Source: Fen-1364 sp049515135
GTDB taxonomy: Bacteria; Spirochaetota; Spirochaetia; SZUA-6; Fen-1364
Assembly: GCA_049515135.1 (NCBI GenBank)
Contig: JBEKUJ010000007.1
Span: 124,001-188,000 of the forward strand
DNA: 64,000 nucleotides
Direction of reading: 5' to 3'
The stretch's first letter is position 1, and the number at the start of each line of letters is the position of its first letter. The notes under the pieces were generated by a model, which ran no database searches, was not told where the DNA came from, and saw nothing but the letters and a program-made list of their open reading frames with translations. Both the position numbers and the translations under genes were made by a program. Below, in pieces: positions 24,799-32,803 of this stretch.

Positions 24799-25557
24799 AT
24801 GAAAGGGATCAAGGGCAAGGTCGCATTGGTGACAGGAGGCGGTTCGGGCATCGGGCGTGCAACGGCTCTCATATTCGGGCGCGAAGGCGCCAAGGTCGTT
24901 GTTGCCAATCGCAGCGCCGCCAAGGGTGAAGACACCGTGAAAGCAATCAAGGCCGCCGGCGGGGAGGCGACTTTCATCAAGACGGACGTCACCAACTCCA
25001 AGGAGGTTCAGGCGCTCGTCAACCAGATCGTTCGTACTTTCGGCAGGCTCGATATCGCCTTCAACAATGCAGGGATCGCAGGGAAACTGGATACGACAGC
25101 CGATTGTACCGAGGAAGACTGGGACATCTCGATGAACGTCAACCTCAGGAGCGTGTTCCTCTGCATGAAGTACGAGCTGCAGCAGATGCTCAAGCAGGGC
25201 GGCGGAGCGATTGTCAACACGGCCTCGGCGGCCGGGCTGGTAGCGTTGCCGGGGGCTGTGGCGTACAACGCAGCCAAGTTTGCAACCGTGGGGCTGACCA
25301 AGACGGCGGCCATGGATTATGTCAAATCCAACATTCGCGTCAACTGCGTATGCCCCTCTTTCGTGAAGACGCCCATAACAGACGGGCTTGCGGCCCAATA
25401 CCCCGAAATGATCCAGAAGATGTTCCCCTACCAGCCGATCGGGCGCCTCGGTGTGCCGGAGGAGATCGGGGAGGCCGTGGTCTGGCTTTCCTCGGAGGAT
25501 GCGAGCTTTGTGACCGGCGCATCGTTCTCTGTCGACGGCGGCTACACGGCGATGTGA
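24799..25557 (+). CDS. short-chain dehydrogenase/reductase
   Basis: 252 residues, classical SDR. The cofactor motif is TGGGSGIG at residues 12-19, then NNAGIAG. The catalytic Ser is in NTASAAG, Tyr and Lys are in AYNAAKFA, and the C-terminal VTGASFSVDGGYTAM is the usual end. It oxidises or reduces an alcohol/ketone with NAD(P)H; substrate unknown. ATG 24799 has AAAGGAG upstream. It is preceded by the shared promoter motif and followed by the antiporter gene after about 85 bases. Confidence 0.9.
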   Translation: MKGIKGKVALVTGGGSGIGRATALIFGREGAKVVVANRSAAKGEDTVKAIKAAGGEATFIKTDVTNSKEVQALVNQIVRTFGRLDIAFNNAGIAGKLDTTADCTEEDWDISMNVNLRSVFLCMKYELQQMLKQGGGAIVNTASAAGLVALPGAVAYNAAKFATVGLTKTAAMDYVKSNIRVNCVCPSFVKTPITDGLAAQYPEMIQKMFPYQPIGRLGVPEEIGEAVVWLSSEDASFVTGASFSVDGGYTAM

Positions 25558-25641
25558 GGTCGGCCTTTTCGACGGTGCCGCTGCGGGCCGCGCGTGTCTG
25601 AATTGGACAGCGCGTGCCCGCATTTGTAGACTGACAGTCGC

Positions 25642-26925
25642 ATGAGCATCCTGGGACCGATTGCGCTGATCGTGTTCTGGGTGGCTATCATCCTGGTCAC
25701 TGCCAAGCTTGGCGCGGAGATCGCGCTGCGTGTCGGCCAGCCTCCGGTCCTGGGAGAGCTCATTGTCGGCATTGTTCTCGGGAACCTCGGGCTTCTGGGG
25801 TTTCATGCGCTGGATGCCGTGAAGACGGACGCAGTCGTCAACGCCCTTGCCCAGATCGGCGTTCTCATACTTGTCTTCACCATCGGGCTCAGATCGACCA
25901 TCGCTCAAATGATAGAAGTGGGAACCTCTTCCCTTCTCGCAGCGGTGCTCGGGGTGGCGGTGCCCTTCGCCCTCGGCTGGGGAGTGAGCGCGTGGCTTCT
26001 CCCCGATGCAAGTCCCTATGTACATCTGTTTCTCGGCGCAGCCATAACCGCCACCGGAGTCGCGGTCATCGGACGGGCCTTGCATGATATCGGACTCACT
26101 CATATGCCGGAAGCCCGTGTCATCATGGGGGCCGCCGTCATCGACGACATTATAGGTTTCATCATTCTTGCGACCCTGAGCGGGCTCATTTCTGCCGTGG
26201 GCAAAAGTGCTTTTTCCCTCCTTTCCGTCGGAATCGTAACGGCGAAAGCTCTCGGTTTTCTCGCAGGTGCGTTGATCTTTGGGCGCTATCTCTTTGCAAA
26301 GCTCCTGCAATTTGCCTCGAAACTGAAGGGCGAGGGGATTCTCCTTCTGGCGGGAATCGCGTTTTGTTTCATCATGTCCTTCCTGGCCAGCCTTGCAGGG
26401 CTCGAGCCCGTGATTGGCGCGTTTGCCGCCGGGCTGAGCCTCGAAGAACGTCATTACCGGAGCTTCCTGCAAAAGGGCGATCTCCCCCTGGAGGAATCGA
26501 TAAAGCCGATCGCCGCTACCCTTGTTCCCATTTTCTTCGTACTCATGGGGATGCGCACGGACCTGAAGGCGCTTTCCGATCCGGGAATCCTCGGATTCGC
26601 CGCCCTCCTCACCGCGGTCGCCGTTATGGGAAAGCTCGCATCCGGCCTGGGAGTGCTTGGAAAAGGGGTCGACCGCCTTACGGTCGGCATCGGCATGGTC
26701 CCGCGGGGCGCCGTCGGGCTGATATTCGCCGGCGTCGGCCTTACCCTCTCGGTGGAAGGACTGCCGATTGTGACTCCGTCGACTTTTTCCGCTTTGGTGA
26801 TAATGGTGATTCTTACGACGCTCGTGGCTCTCCCGCTCATGAAGCGGCGGATGGATCTTCTGCAGCGCAGAAGGGAGACTGACCATTCACGGCGTGGCAA
26901 GGGCGCGCCCGTGGACCGGGTCTGA
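25642..26925 (+). CDS. CPA2-type cation:proton antiporter
   Basis: 427 residues, about 12 hydrophobic helices, Na+/H+ exchanger family (KefB/GerN-like membrane domain). The characteristic paired aspartates are in AAVIDDIIGFIIL, preceded by ATGVAVIGRALHD. The C-terminus lacks a TrkA-N or USP regulatory domain, so it is the transporter core only. It is expected to exchange Na+ or K+ for H+ across the cytoplasmic membrane. No clear ribosome site was seen before ATG 25642. The adjacent SDR gene suggests a role in pH or salt balance during catabolism, which is inference. Confidence 0.88.
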   Translation: MSILGPIALIVFWVAIILVTAKLGAEIALRVGQPPVLGELIVGIVLGNLGLLGFHALDAVKTDAVVNALAQIGVLILVFTIGLRSTIAQMIEVGTSSLLAAVLGVAVPFALGWGVSAWLLPDASPYVHLFLGAAITATGVAVIGRALHDIGLTHMPEARVIMGAAVIDDIIGFIILATLSGLISAVGKSAFSLLSVGIVTAKALGFLAGALIFGRYLFAKLLQFASKLKGEGILLLAGIAFCFIMSFLASLAGLEPVIGAFAAGLSLEERHYRSFLQKGDLPLEESIKPIAATLVPIFFVLMGMRTDLKALSDPGILGFAALLTAVAVMGKLASGLGVLGKGVDRLTVGIGMVPRGAVGLIFAGVGLTLSVEGLPIVTPSTFSALVIMVILTTLVALPLMKRRMDLLQRRRETDHSRRGKGAPVDRV

Positions 26926-26980
26926 GCCATGCGGGAGAAGCAGGTGAATGGCAGTGTTCGGCGGAGAGATAACGTTTTTG

Positions 26981-27011
26981 TTGACTGTTCGCTTCTTCGA
27001 TCAGTAATCTA
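26981..27011 (+). promoter_or_regulatory. promoter with inverted repeat, second copy
   Basis: TTGACT at 26981 overlaps the half-sites ACTGTTCG (26984) and CGATCAGT (26998), one mismatch apart from a perfect inverted repeat. TAATCT follows as a -10 candidate. The block TTGTTGACTGT, the CAGTA end and a downstream CATGC are shared with the element at 24663. It serves the operon starting at 27324 after a leader of about 310 bases. Confidence 0.55.
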
Positions 27012-27310
27012 TAGCATGCCGCGTGGGCCGAAAAATGTTTGTTCTCGTCTGTTCCGGTGCTCGAATGCCATGCAACTGCCTGGACTGCGATTCGAACAAG
27101 CGTATGGTGAAAGTAATCGTGGCGCCGCCACACCTTCTGTGACCGGCCAATGAAAACCACAGGGCTCTTGGATGCGTTTCGTTGCATTGCATGCGAGAAA
27201 CCTCGATCGGCTCTCTTGGAAAATGAACAGAACGGTTCCCGGTTGAAGCGGGGGCCAGGATATTAAAAACGGGTCTTGCGATCCGGCTGTGTGTCGGCGC
27301 GCAACCCGTG
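27010..27310. other. long untranslated leader
   Basis: About 300 bases between the promoter element and the first gene of the operon, with no supported gene. It may carry regulatory structure, but I recognise no riboswitch. Confidence 0.35.
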
Positions 27311-27323
27311 AGGAGTGAATGCC

Positions 27324-28145
27324 ATGAGCAAGATTCTTGTGGTTTTATCGCAGTGGGGATATTGGGGCGAAGAGCTTATCGGCCCCCTGGATGTTCTGGA
27401 GGCAAAAGGGTACGAACCGGTCTTCATGACCTCCAAGGGCAAGAAGCCGCCGGCGCTTCCTCCGAGCATGGACGAGAACTATCTCGATCCTCCGCTTGAT
27501 ACCAAGGTAACCAGTGAGTACTACGCGCGTAAGACCAGAGAAATGGATAAGTCGACGCGTCTTTCGAAGCCCCTCAACCTTTCAGAGTGGTTCCCCGAGC
27601 GGCCCTACTACAGCGCCAAAAGCTATCTTCGGGATCTGGAAGCCTATAACGATGCACGAGACAAAGCGCAGGCTTCTCTGGCGGAGTACGCCGCCCTCCT
27701 GCTGGTGGGCGGGAGCGGCCCTATCGTCGATATGGTCAACAACCAGCGGCTCCACGACGTGATTCTCGGATTCTACAAGATGAACAAGCCCATCGCTGCC
27801 GAATGCTACGGCGTCACCTGTCTTGCCTTTGCGCGGGACTGGTACGACCGTAAGAGTCTCATCTGGGGCAAGCACGTGACGGGACATCCATTGGAGTACG
27901 ACTACAAGGACGGCACCGGCTTCATGGGAACGGATTTCAACATGGGCCCCCCTCCCTACCCTCTGGAGTACATCCTGCGTGATGCAACCGGACCGGAGGG
28001 CGGGTACCACAGCGGAGTCGGGAGACGGCTCTCTGCCATCGTGGACTACCCGTTCGTCACGAGCCGCTCGACGGCTGATTCCAAGAAATGCGGCGAGCTG
28101 CTCGTCGAAGTCCTGGAAAACGGGCTCAAACGTTGGGGATGGTAG
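27324..28145 (+). CDS. DJ-1/PfpI superfamily protein
   Basis: 273 residues, class I glutamine-amidotransferase-like fold of the Hsp31/YhbO group. It starts MSKILVVLSQWGYWGEELIG; the likely nucleophile elbow is IAAECYGVTC, with a preceding ALLLVGGSGPIVDM. Members include glyoxalase III, hydratases and deglycases; the substrate here is unknown. ATG 27324 has GGAGTG upstream. It is the first gene of the operon running to the AGE-type gene, and a second, shorter DJ-1 protein is encoded at 31753. Confidence 0.75.
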   Translation: MSKILVVLSQWGYWGEELIGPLDVLEAKGYEPVFMTSKGKKPPALPPSMDENYLDPPLDTKVTSEYYARKTREMDKSTRLSKPLNLSEWFPERPYYSAKSYLRDLEAYNDARDKAQASLAEYAALLLVGGSGPIVDMVNNQRLHDVILGFYKMNKPIAAECYGVTCLAFARDWYDRKSLIWGKHVTGHPLEYDYKDGTGFMGTDFNMGPPPYPLEYILRDATGPEGGYHSGVGRRLSAIVDYPFVTSRSTADSKKCGELLVEVLENGLKRWGW

Positions 28146-28183
28146 GGAGCGAGACTGAAGGACCTCGGAAAGGGCGCTAATCC

Positions 28184-29890
28184 ATGAGCAGTGGCGAGAT
28201 GGCGGAAAAAACAGGACGCTTCGCGATCATCGAGCAATTGCTTGCCGACGGCATCGAGTACATGTTCGGCAATCCGGGCACCGTCGAACAAGGATTCCTC
28301 GACGCCATTCGGGCTTATCCGCGGATGAAGTACATCCTCGCTCTGCAGGAATCGGTGGCGCTCATGATCGGAGACGGGTATGCCCGCGCGACCAGGAAAC
28401 CGGCCCTCGTTCAGATACACAGCACCCCCGGTCTGGGCAATGCGATCGGTGCAATGTACCAGGCCATGCGCGGGCACGCGCCGCTCGTGGTCATCGGTTC
28501 TGACGCCGGACTGAGATATATGCCTCTCGATGCCCAGATGGCGGGTGATCTGGTGGCATTTGCGAGGCCCGTTACGAAATGGTCGGCAATGGTGCTGGAT
28601 TCGTCGTCGCTTCTGCGAATGCTGCGCCGTGCAATAAAGATCGCCGGCACGCCCCCCATGGGGCCGGTGTACCTGTGCATGCCGGCTGACGTCCTGGACA
28701 GCCCCACGGTGGAGGAGGTCGTGCCCACGTCCACCCCTTCAACGCGCGTGGCCCCGGAGGAAAGCTTCATCCGGGAGGCAGCACAGATCCTCGCGGCGGC
28801 GAAAAATCCCATGATCTTCGTGGGCGACGGGGTCGCTTTCTCGGGGGCGCAGGGTGAGCTTGAGAGAGTTGCGGAGCTCCTGGGGGCGGAAATCTGGGGC
28901 GTGGATGCGGGAGAGTTGAATGTGAGCTACTCCCATCCCCTCTATCAGGGACAGACCGGCCACATGTTCGGTGCAAGCAGCCTGCCCATCACCACGCGGG
29001 GGGACGCCAACCTGGTCTGCGGGACGTACATGCTGCCGGAAGTGTTTCCTCATCTCGGAGACATCTTCGCTCCGGCGGCGAAGGTCATTCATATCGACTT
29101 GAACGTCTATGAGATCGCCAAGAATCACAGGGTCGACCTTGGGGTTGCAAGCGATCCCCGGTTGACCCTCGCGCTGCTTGCTTCCGCCCTCGAGTCGGTG
29201 ATGAGCGGCGGGCAGAAAGAAGCTGCCCGGAGCCGAGCGGCAAGAATCGGGGCGGAAAACGAGAAAAAGCGCGCTCGCCAGATGGGTGTGGACAAGGCGG
29301 TGCGGGAGGAGGTGCCTCTGCATGCCTCGCGCTTCATGGAAGAGCTGGCCCGCCTCGTGCCCCAGGATTCGGTGATCTTCGACGAAGCTTTGACCAGCTC
29401 GCCTGAGCTGACCCGCTACCTGCCGCCATCGAAGCCGGGGCAGTTCTTTCAGACCCGAGGAGGCTCTCTTGGAGTGGGCATCCCCGGCGCCCTGGGCCTC
29501 AAGCTGGCCAACCCGGAAAAAACGGTGATCGGTTTCACAGGGGATGGGGGAAGCCTCTATACCATTCAAGCGCTGTGGACAGCCGCCCACCACCGGATCG
29601 GGAGCAAGTTTGTCGTTGTGAACAACCAGAGTTACATGCTCCTGGAGCTCAATATCCTTCAGTACTGGAAGGAACGGGGCATCGAGGAGCACGCTTTCCC
29701 GGATTCTTTTCTGCTGAGCAACCCCGTGGTCGATTTCGCGGGCCTGTCGCGCTCTCTGGGAGTTCCCGCGGTTCGTGTGACGAAACCTGAAGAGATCGCG
29801 CCGGCCATTCATACGATGCTCGAAACGGACGGGCCGTTCCTGATAGATCTTGTAGTGACGAGCCGCGTTCCGGGCGCCAAAGGCGGTTGA
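28184..29890 (+). CDS. ThDP-dependent decarboxylase, benzoylformate decarboxylase-like
   Basis: 568 residues, full three-domain ThDP enzyme. The activating Glu is in ALQESVALMIGDGYAR. VQIHSTPGLGNAIGA matches the benzoylformate-decarboxylase region carrying an active-site His. The ThDP/Mg motif runs from FTGDGGSLYT to VVVNNQSYMLLE. Such enzymes decarboxylate 2-oxo acids to aldehydes, or ligate them. With DJ-1, NTF2-like and VOC partners in the operon, a 2-oxo-acid or 2-hydroxy-acyl intermediate is likely, but no aromatic ring genes are nearby. Start ATG 28184; a second ATG at 28199 is in frame. Confidence 0.85.
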   Translation: MSSGEMAEKTGRFAIIEQLLADGIEYMFGNPGTVEQGFLDAIRAYPRMKYILALQESVALMIGDGYARATRKPALVQIHSTPGLGNAIGAMYQAMRGHAPLVVIGSDAGLRYMPLDAQMAGDLVAFARPVTKWSAMVLDSSSLLRMLRRAIKIAGTPPMGPVYLCMPADVLDSPTVEEVVPTSTPSTRVAPEESFIREAAQILAAAKNPMIFVGDGVAFSGAQGELERVAELLGAEIWGVDAGELNVSYSHPLYQGQTGHMFGASSLPITTRGDANLVCGTYMLPEVFPHLGDIFAPAAKVIHIDLNVYEIAKNHRVDLGVASDPRLTLALLASALESVMSGGQKEAARSRAARIGAENEKKRARQMGVDKAVREEVPLHASRFMEELARLVPQDSVIFDEALTSSPELTRYLPPSKPGQFFQTRGGSLGVGIPGALGLKLANPEKTVIGFTGDGGSLYTIQALWTAAHHRIGSKFVVVNNQSYMLLELNILQYWKERGIEEHAFPDSFLLSNPVVDFAGLSRSLGVPAVRVTKPEEIAPAIHTMLETDGPFLIDLVVTSRVPGAKGG

Positions 29891-29938
29891 GGATATGAGC
29901 GAGTGGGAAATCTTTATTTCAGATGATGGAGGGAAACT

Positions 29939-30382
29939 ATGAGCAATACCAACCCCCTCACCCAGGAGGAGGTACGGAGTCTCGCAAAGGATTGGTACTT
30001 GAAGCTCGACGTGCACGCTCCCATGGTCGAGCTCCTGCCGATGCTCCTGGACAAGGGTCTGGAGATGAGGTTCCCCGAGGCCACGCTGTATGGCCACGGC
30101 CAGTTCGAGGGCTGGTACCAGGGAGTGATCCGGATCTTCTTCGATGAGGTTCACGAGCTGAAGGAGGTGACGGCCAAGATCAGCGGGGACACCGCATCGG
30201 TGAAGGTGGTCGTGAACTGGCAGGCCCACAGGTGGAAGCCTCCTGCGGCCAAGAGCGAGCTTCTGTGGTTCGATGCCTACCAGACATGGGAGGTGAAACG
30301 GTCGCCGGACACGGGGAAGGCGGTGATCGCGATCTACAAGGTCGATGAGCTGAAGCCAATGAAAGGTTCGGTTGCGCTGTGA
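29939..30382 (+). CDS. NTF2-like/SnoaL-type protein
   Basis: 147 residues with the alpha-plus-beta cone seen in SnoaL-like enzymes: LAKDWYLKLDVHAPMVELLP, then MRFPEATLYGHGQFEGWYQG, VTAKISGDTASVKVVVNWQA and a closing IYKVDEL. The family includes polyketide cyclases, isomerases and dehydratases, and non-catalytic binders. GGAGGG precedes the ATG. It is the first of three consecutive NTF2-type genes in this operon. Confidence 0.7.
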   Translation: MSNTNPLTQEEVRSLAKDWYLKLDVHAPMVELLPMLLDKGLEMRFPEATLYGHGQFEGWYQGVIRIFFDEVHELKEVTAKISGDTASVKVVVNWQAHRWKPPAAKSELLWFDAYQTWEVKRSPDTGKAVIAIYKVDELKPMKGSVAL

Positions 30383-30430
30383 TCTGCTTCGTCCTCGCAG
30401 AGGACGAAAACATACGTGGAGGAGGGAGAA

Positions 30431-30880
30431 ATGGCTGACCAATTGAGCAAGGAAGAGCAGAACGCTCTGGACGTCGTCAAGAAGATGTACGCCGCGTTCG
30501 CCAAGGGCGACATGAACGCCGTGCTGGATCTCCAGGCAGATGACGTGGTCTGGTACGTCGGAGAAGGGGACCGGGGGGCGAAGACGAGCCCCGATCCGCG
30601 CCTGCCGTATGCCGGCACCTTCAAGGGCCGCGACGGCCTGCAGCGTTTTTTCAAAATCCTGGATGAAACCACCCGATTCAGGTCGTACGAACAGACGGAG
30701 TTTGTCGTCCAGGGTCAGACCGTCGTTGTCATTCTCCACGACCAGGCTCATGCCAAGCCCACGCAGACGGATTACGACACGTGGCTGGTCCACAAATGCG
30801 TCGTGAGGGGCGGCAAGATCGCCTCCCTGTGGAACCACATCGACACCGGACCCATCTGGGCTGCCTTCGGCAAGAAGTAA
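30431..30880 (+). CDS. ketosteroid-isomerase-like NTF2 protein
   Basis: 149 residues, SnoaL-2/KSI-type fold: DVVKKMYAAFAKGDMNAVLD, then LQADDVVWYVGEGDRG, YAGTFKGRDGLQRFFKIL and the C-terminal WNHIDTGPIWAAF. The YAAFAKGDxxAVLD start is the standard helix of this superfamily. Function unknown, probably acting on a small carbonyl intermediate. GGAGGGAG precedes ATG 30431. Confidence 0.8.
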   Translation: MADQLSKEEQNALDVVKKMYAAFAKGDMNAVLDLQADDVVWYVGEGDRGAKTSPDPRLPYAGTFKGRDGLQRFFKILDETTRFRSYEQTEFVVQGQTVVVILHDQAHAKPTQTDYDTWLVHKCVVRGGKIASLWNHIDTGPIWAAFGKK

Positions 30881-30929
30881 TGGACGCGGGCCTGGAAGTC
30901 GCTCTCTAAGGCTGCGCAGGAGGGATGCA

Positions 30930-31760
30930 ATGGGAAAACCGCCCGACTCGGTTCTGGGGAAGATGTACACGAAGCACATCGGGTTCATTCTGGCCAGAGA
31001 TGTGGCCGCCCTTCTTGACCAGTATGCCGGGGACTGCCTGCTCATCAGCACATTGACGCCGGACCGCAGTCCTCTCTACGTGCGGGGACACGGTGAACTT
31101 GAACAGTTCTTCAGGAGCCGCATCTTCAGCCTCGAAGATCTCGAAACGGACATCAATCAATGGGCGGAGACGGAAAACACCCTTATGATCGTGGAAGAGA
31201 TCCGCACAAAGGGCACTGACGGTTCCACCGGATCGGTCGAGTTCTATGATAATTGGTTCCTGCGCGGGGGCAGAATAGCCATACATTTCGCCGGCACAGT
31301 CCGCTATCCGGACGGGACGTATGCGGACGGAACGGGATTCCCTCCGGGCAAGGCACCGCAAAAGAGAGAGCCTCCCGACACCCCGCTGGGCAGGCTCTAC
31401 AATGAGCACATCGGCTTCATCAAGTCGAAGAACGTCAAAGGGATCCTGAATCAATACGCGGACGATGCCCTGTTGATCGGCACGCTCACGGAGGGTCGCA
31501 AGCCTCGCTACGTGCGAGGCCGCGCCCAGCTGGAGGATTTCTTCACGGGCAATTTCATGGGCCTCAAGAGCCTGAGCTCCCGCATCGACCAGTGGGCGGA
31601 GACCGAGAACACCCTCATGATCGTGGAGAGCGTCGATGTGGTCACCACTGATGGCTCGGCGGTCGCCATGAGCTTCTACGACAACTGGGTGCTGGAAAAG
31701 GGAAAGATCGCCGTGCATTTCGCGGGGGTTGTGCGTTATCCGGATGGCTCCTATGCATGA
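30930..31760 (+). CDS. tandem two-domain NTF2-like protein
   Basis: 276 residues made of two NTF2-like units, about 4-130 and 146-276, with identical landmarks in each: LYxEHIGFIxxxxV at the start, the shared run QWAETENTLMIVE, FYDNW, and VRYPDG at the end. The repeats look about half identical, so the gene arose by internal duplication. The two cavities may be redundant or form an internal pseudo-dimer. Its stop overlaps the following DJ-1 gene start by eight bases. Confidence 0.75.
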   Translation: MGKPPDSVLGKMYTKHIGFILARDVAALLDQYAGDCLLISTLTPDRSPLYVRGHGELEQFFRSRIFSLEDLETDINQWAETENTLMIVEEIRTKGTDGSTGSVEFYDNWFLRGGRIAIHFAGTVRYPDGTYADGTGFPPGKAPQKREPPDTPLGRLYNEHIGFIKSKNVKGILNQYADDALLIGTLTEGRKPRYVRGRAQLEDFFTGNFMGLKSLSSRIDQWAETENTLMIVESVDVVTTDGSAVAMSFYDNWVLEKGKIAVHFAGVVRYPDGSYA

Positions 31761-32334
31761 GGGTTTGAAGCTGAAGGGGAAGAAGATCGCCGTCCTCATC
31801 GAAAGCGACTTCTACGAAAAGGAAATCTTCTATTACAGGATGCGATTTCCCGAGGAGGGAGCCGAGCTTCACTTTCTGAGCCGGCTCTGGGGCCAGGAAA
31901 TGCTGACCTTCAAGGGGCACGAGTACCATATTCCCTTCGAGTGCCGCGAAAGCTTCGAGAACATGGATGACGCGACGCTTCGGAGCTACTCCGCGCTTAT
32001 CGTCCCTTCCGCGATGGTCTCCGACAGGCTTCGCTACACGGAGGATGTGAACGAGGTTCCTCCCGCCACGAAGCTGCTGAAGCGCGCGTTCGCCGAAAAA
32101 GGAATCATCAAGGGGATCATCTGCCATGGCCTGTGGCTGGTTGCCCCGTCGCCGGAGCTGGTGCGGGGCCGCCGTGTCGTAGCCCACAACAATCTGATCG
32201 GCGATGTCAGGAACATGGGCGCGATCTACACGAACGAGGATGTTGTGATCGACAACGATCTGGTCACGGCGCGGACCGGCGACCACTGTCACGTGTTTGC
32301 GCGGACAATAATCGAGATGCTGGCCAGGGAGTAA
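31753..32334 (+). CDS. DJ-1/PfpI family protein
   Basis: 193 residues, the compact DJ-1/PfpI length. It begins MHEGLKLKGKKIAVLIESDF, has a flavodoxin-like core, and shows the nucleophile elbow GIICHGLWLVAPSPEL, where Cys followed by His is the family catalytic pair. YRMRFPEEGAELHFLSRLWG is the typical second strand region. Start ATG 31753 overlaps the previous stop. This is the second DJ-1-type protein in the operon, shorter than the one at 27324 and not an obvious duplicate of it. Confidence 0.8.
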   Translation: MHEGLKLKGKKIAVLIESDFYEKEIFYYRMRFPEEGAELHFLSRLWGQEMLTFKGHEYHIPFECRESFENMDDATLRSYSALIVPSAMVSDRLRYTEDVNEVPPATKLLKRAFAEKGIIKGIICHGLWLVAPSPELVRGRRVVAHNNLIGDVRNMGAIYTNEDVVIDNDLVTARTGDHCHVFARTIIEMLARE

Positions 32335-32349
32335 GGGGGAGAACGATCG

Positions 32350-32790
32350 ATGCTGCCACTCAGTTTTTCCCACGTGTCACTCAACTGCAATGATCCCCTT
32401 GCGGTGGAGCGGTATTACAGCAGGCACTTCGGATTCACACGTGCCCGGGTCATACCCCTCGGCCAGCAACAGATCGTCTTCATCAAATCGGGCGGCATGT
32501 ATATCGAGCTGTTCAACGCCACGGAGAGCAGGCCGGCCCCGATTGCAGGGAAGGACGGGCCCGGCTACCCCGGCGTCCGTCACATCGCGTTCAAGGTGGA
32601 CAATGTCGACGCAAAGCTCCGTGAAATGGGTGACGATGCGCGGATCACGCTGGGCCCCCTGGATTTCGACGATTTCATTCCGGGATGGCGGACCGTCTGG
32701 CTGGCGGATCCGGAGGGAAACGTCGTCGAGATAAGCCAGGGTTATGTCGATCAGCCGAACCCGCCGCAGCTGGATTCAGCCAGGGAGTGA
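32350..32790 (+). CDS. VOC-family (glyoxalase/dioxygenase fold) protein
   Basis: 146 residues with two beta-alpha-beta-beta-beta units: FSHVSLNCNDPLAVERYYSR, FIKSGGMYIELFNA, VRHIAFKVDNVDAKLREMGD, WLADPEGNVVEISQ. The potential metal ligands, His in SHVSL, Glu in YIELF, His in RHIAF and Glu in VVEIS, are all present, so metal-dependent catalysis is possible (isomerase, lyase or dioxygenase). It belongs to the same operon as the ThDP enzyme. Confidence 0.82.
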   Translation: MLPLSFSHVSLNCNDPLAVERYYSRHFGFTRARVIPLGQQQIVFIKSGGMYIELFNATESRPAPIAGKDGPGYPGVRHIAFKVDNVDAKLREMGDDARITLGPLDFDDFIPGWRTVWLADPEGNVVEISQGYVDQPNPPQLDSARE

Positions 32791-32803
32791 AAAGAGGGAA
32801 GCC

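Noticed and set aside
24724..26886. 720-codon open frame on the minus strand
   Set aside because: It lies entirely opposite the SDR and antiporter genes, which have clear motifs. The antisense product is rich in His, Arg, Glu and Gly without any domain. A GC-rich coding strand produces such shadows.
28739..31051. 770-codon open frame on the minus strand
   Set aside because: Antisense to the ThDP and NTF2-like genes, without ribosome site or recognisable sequence.
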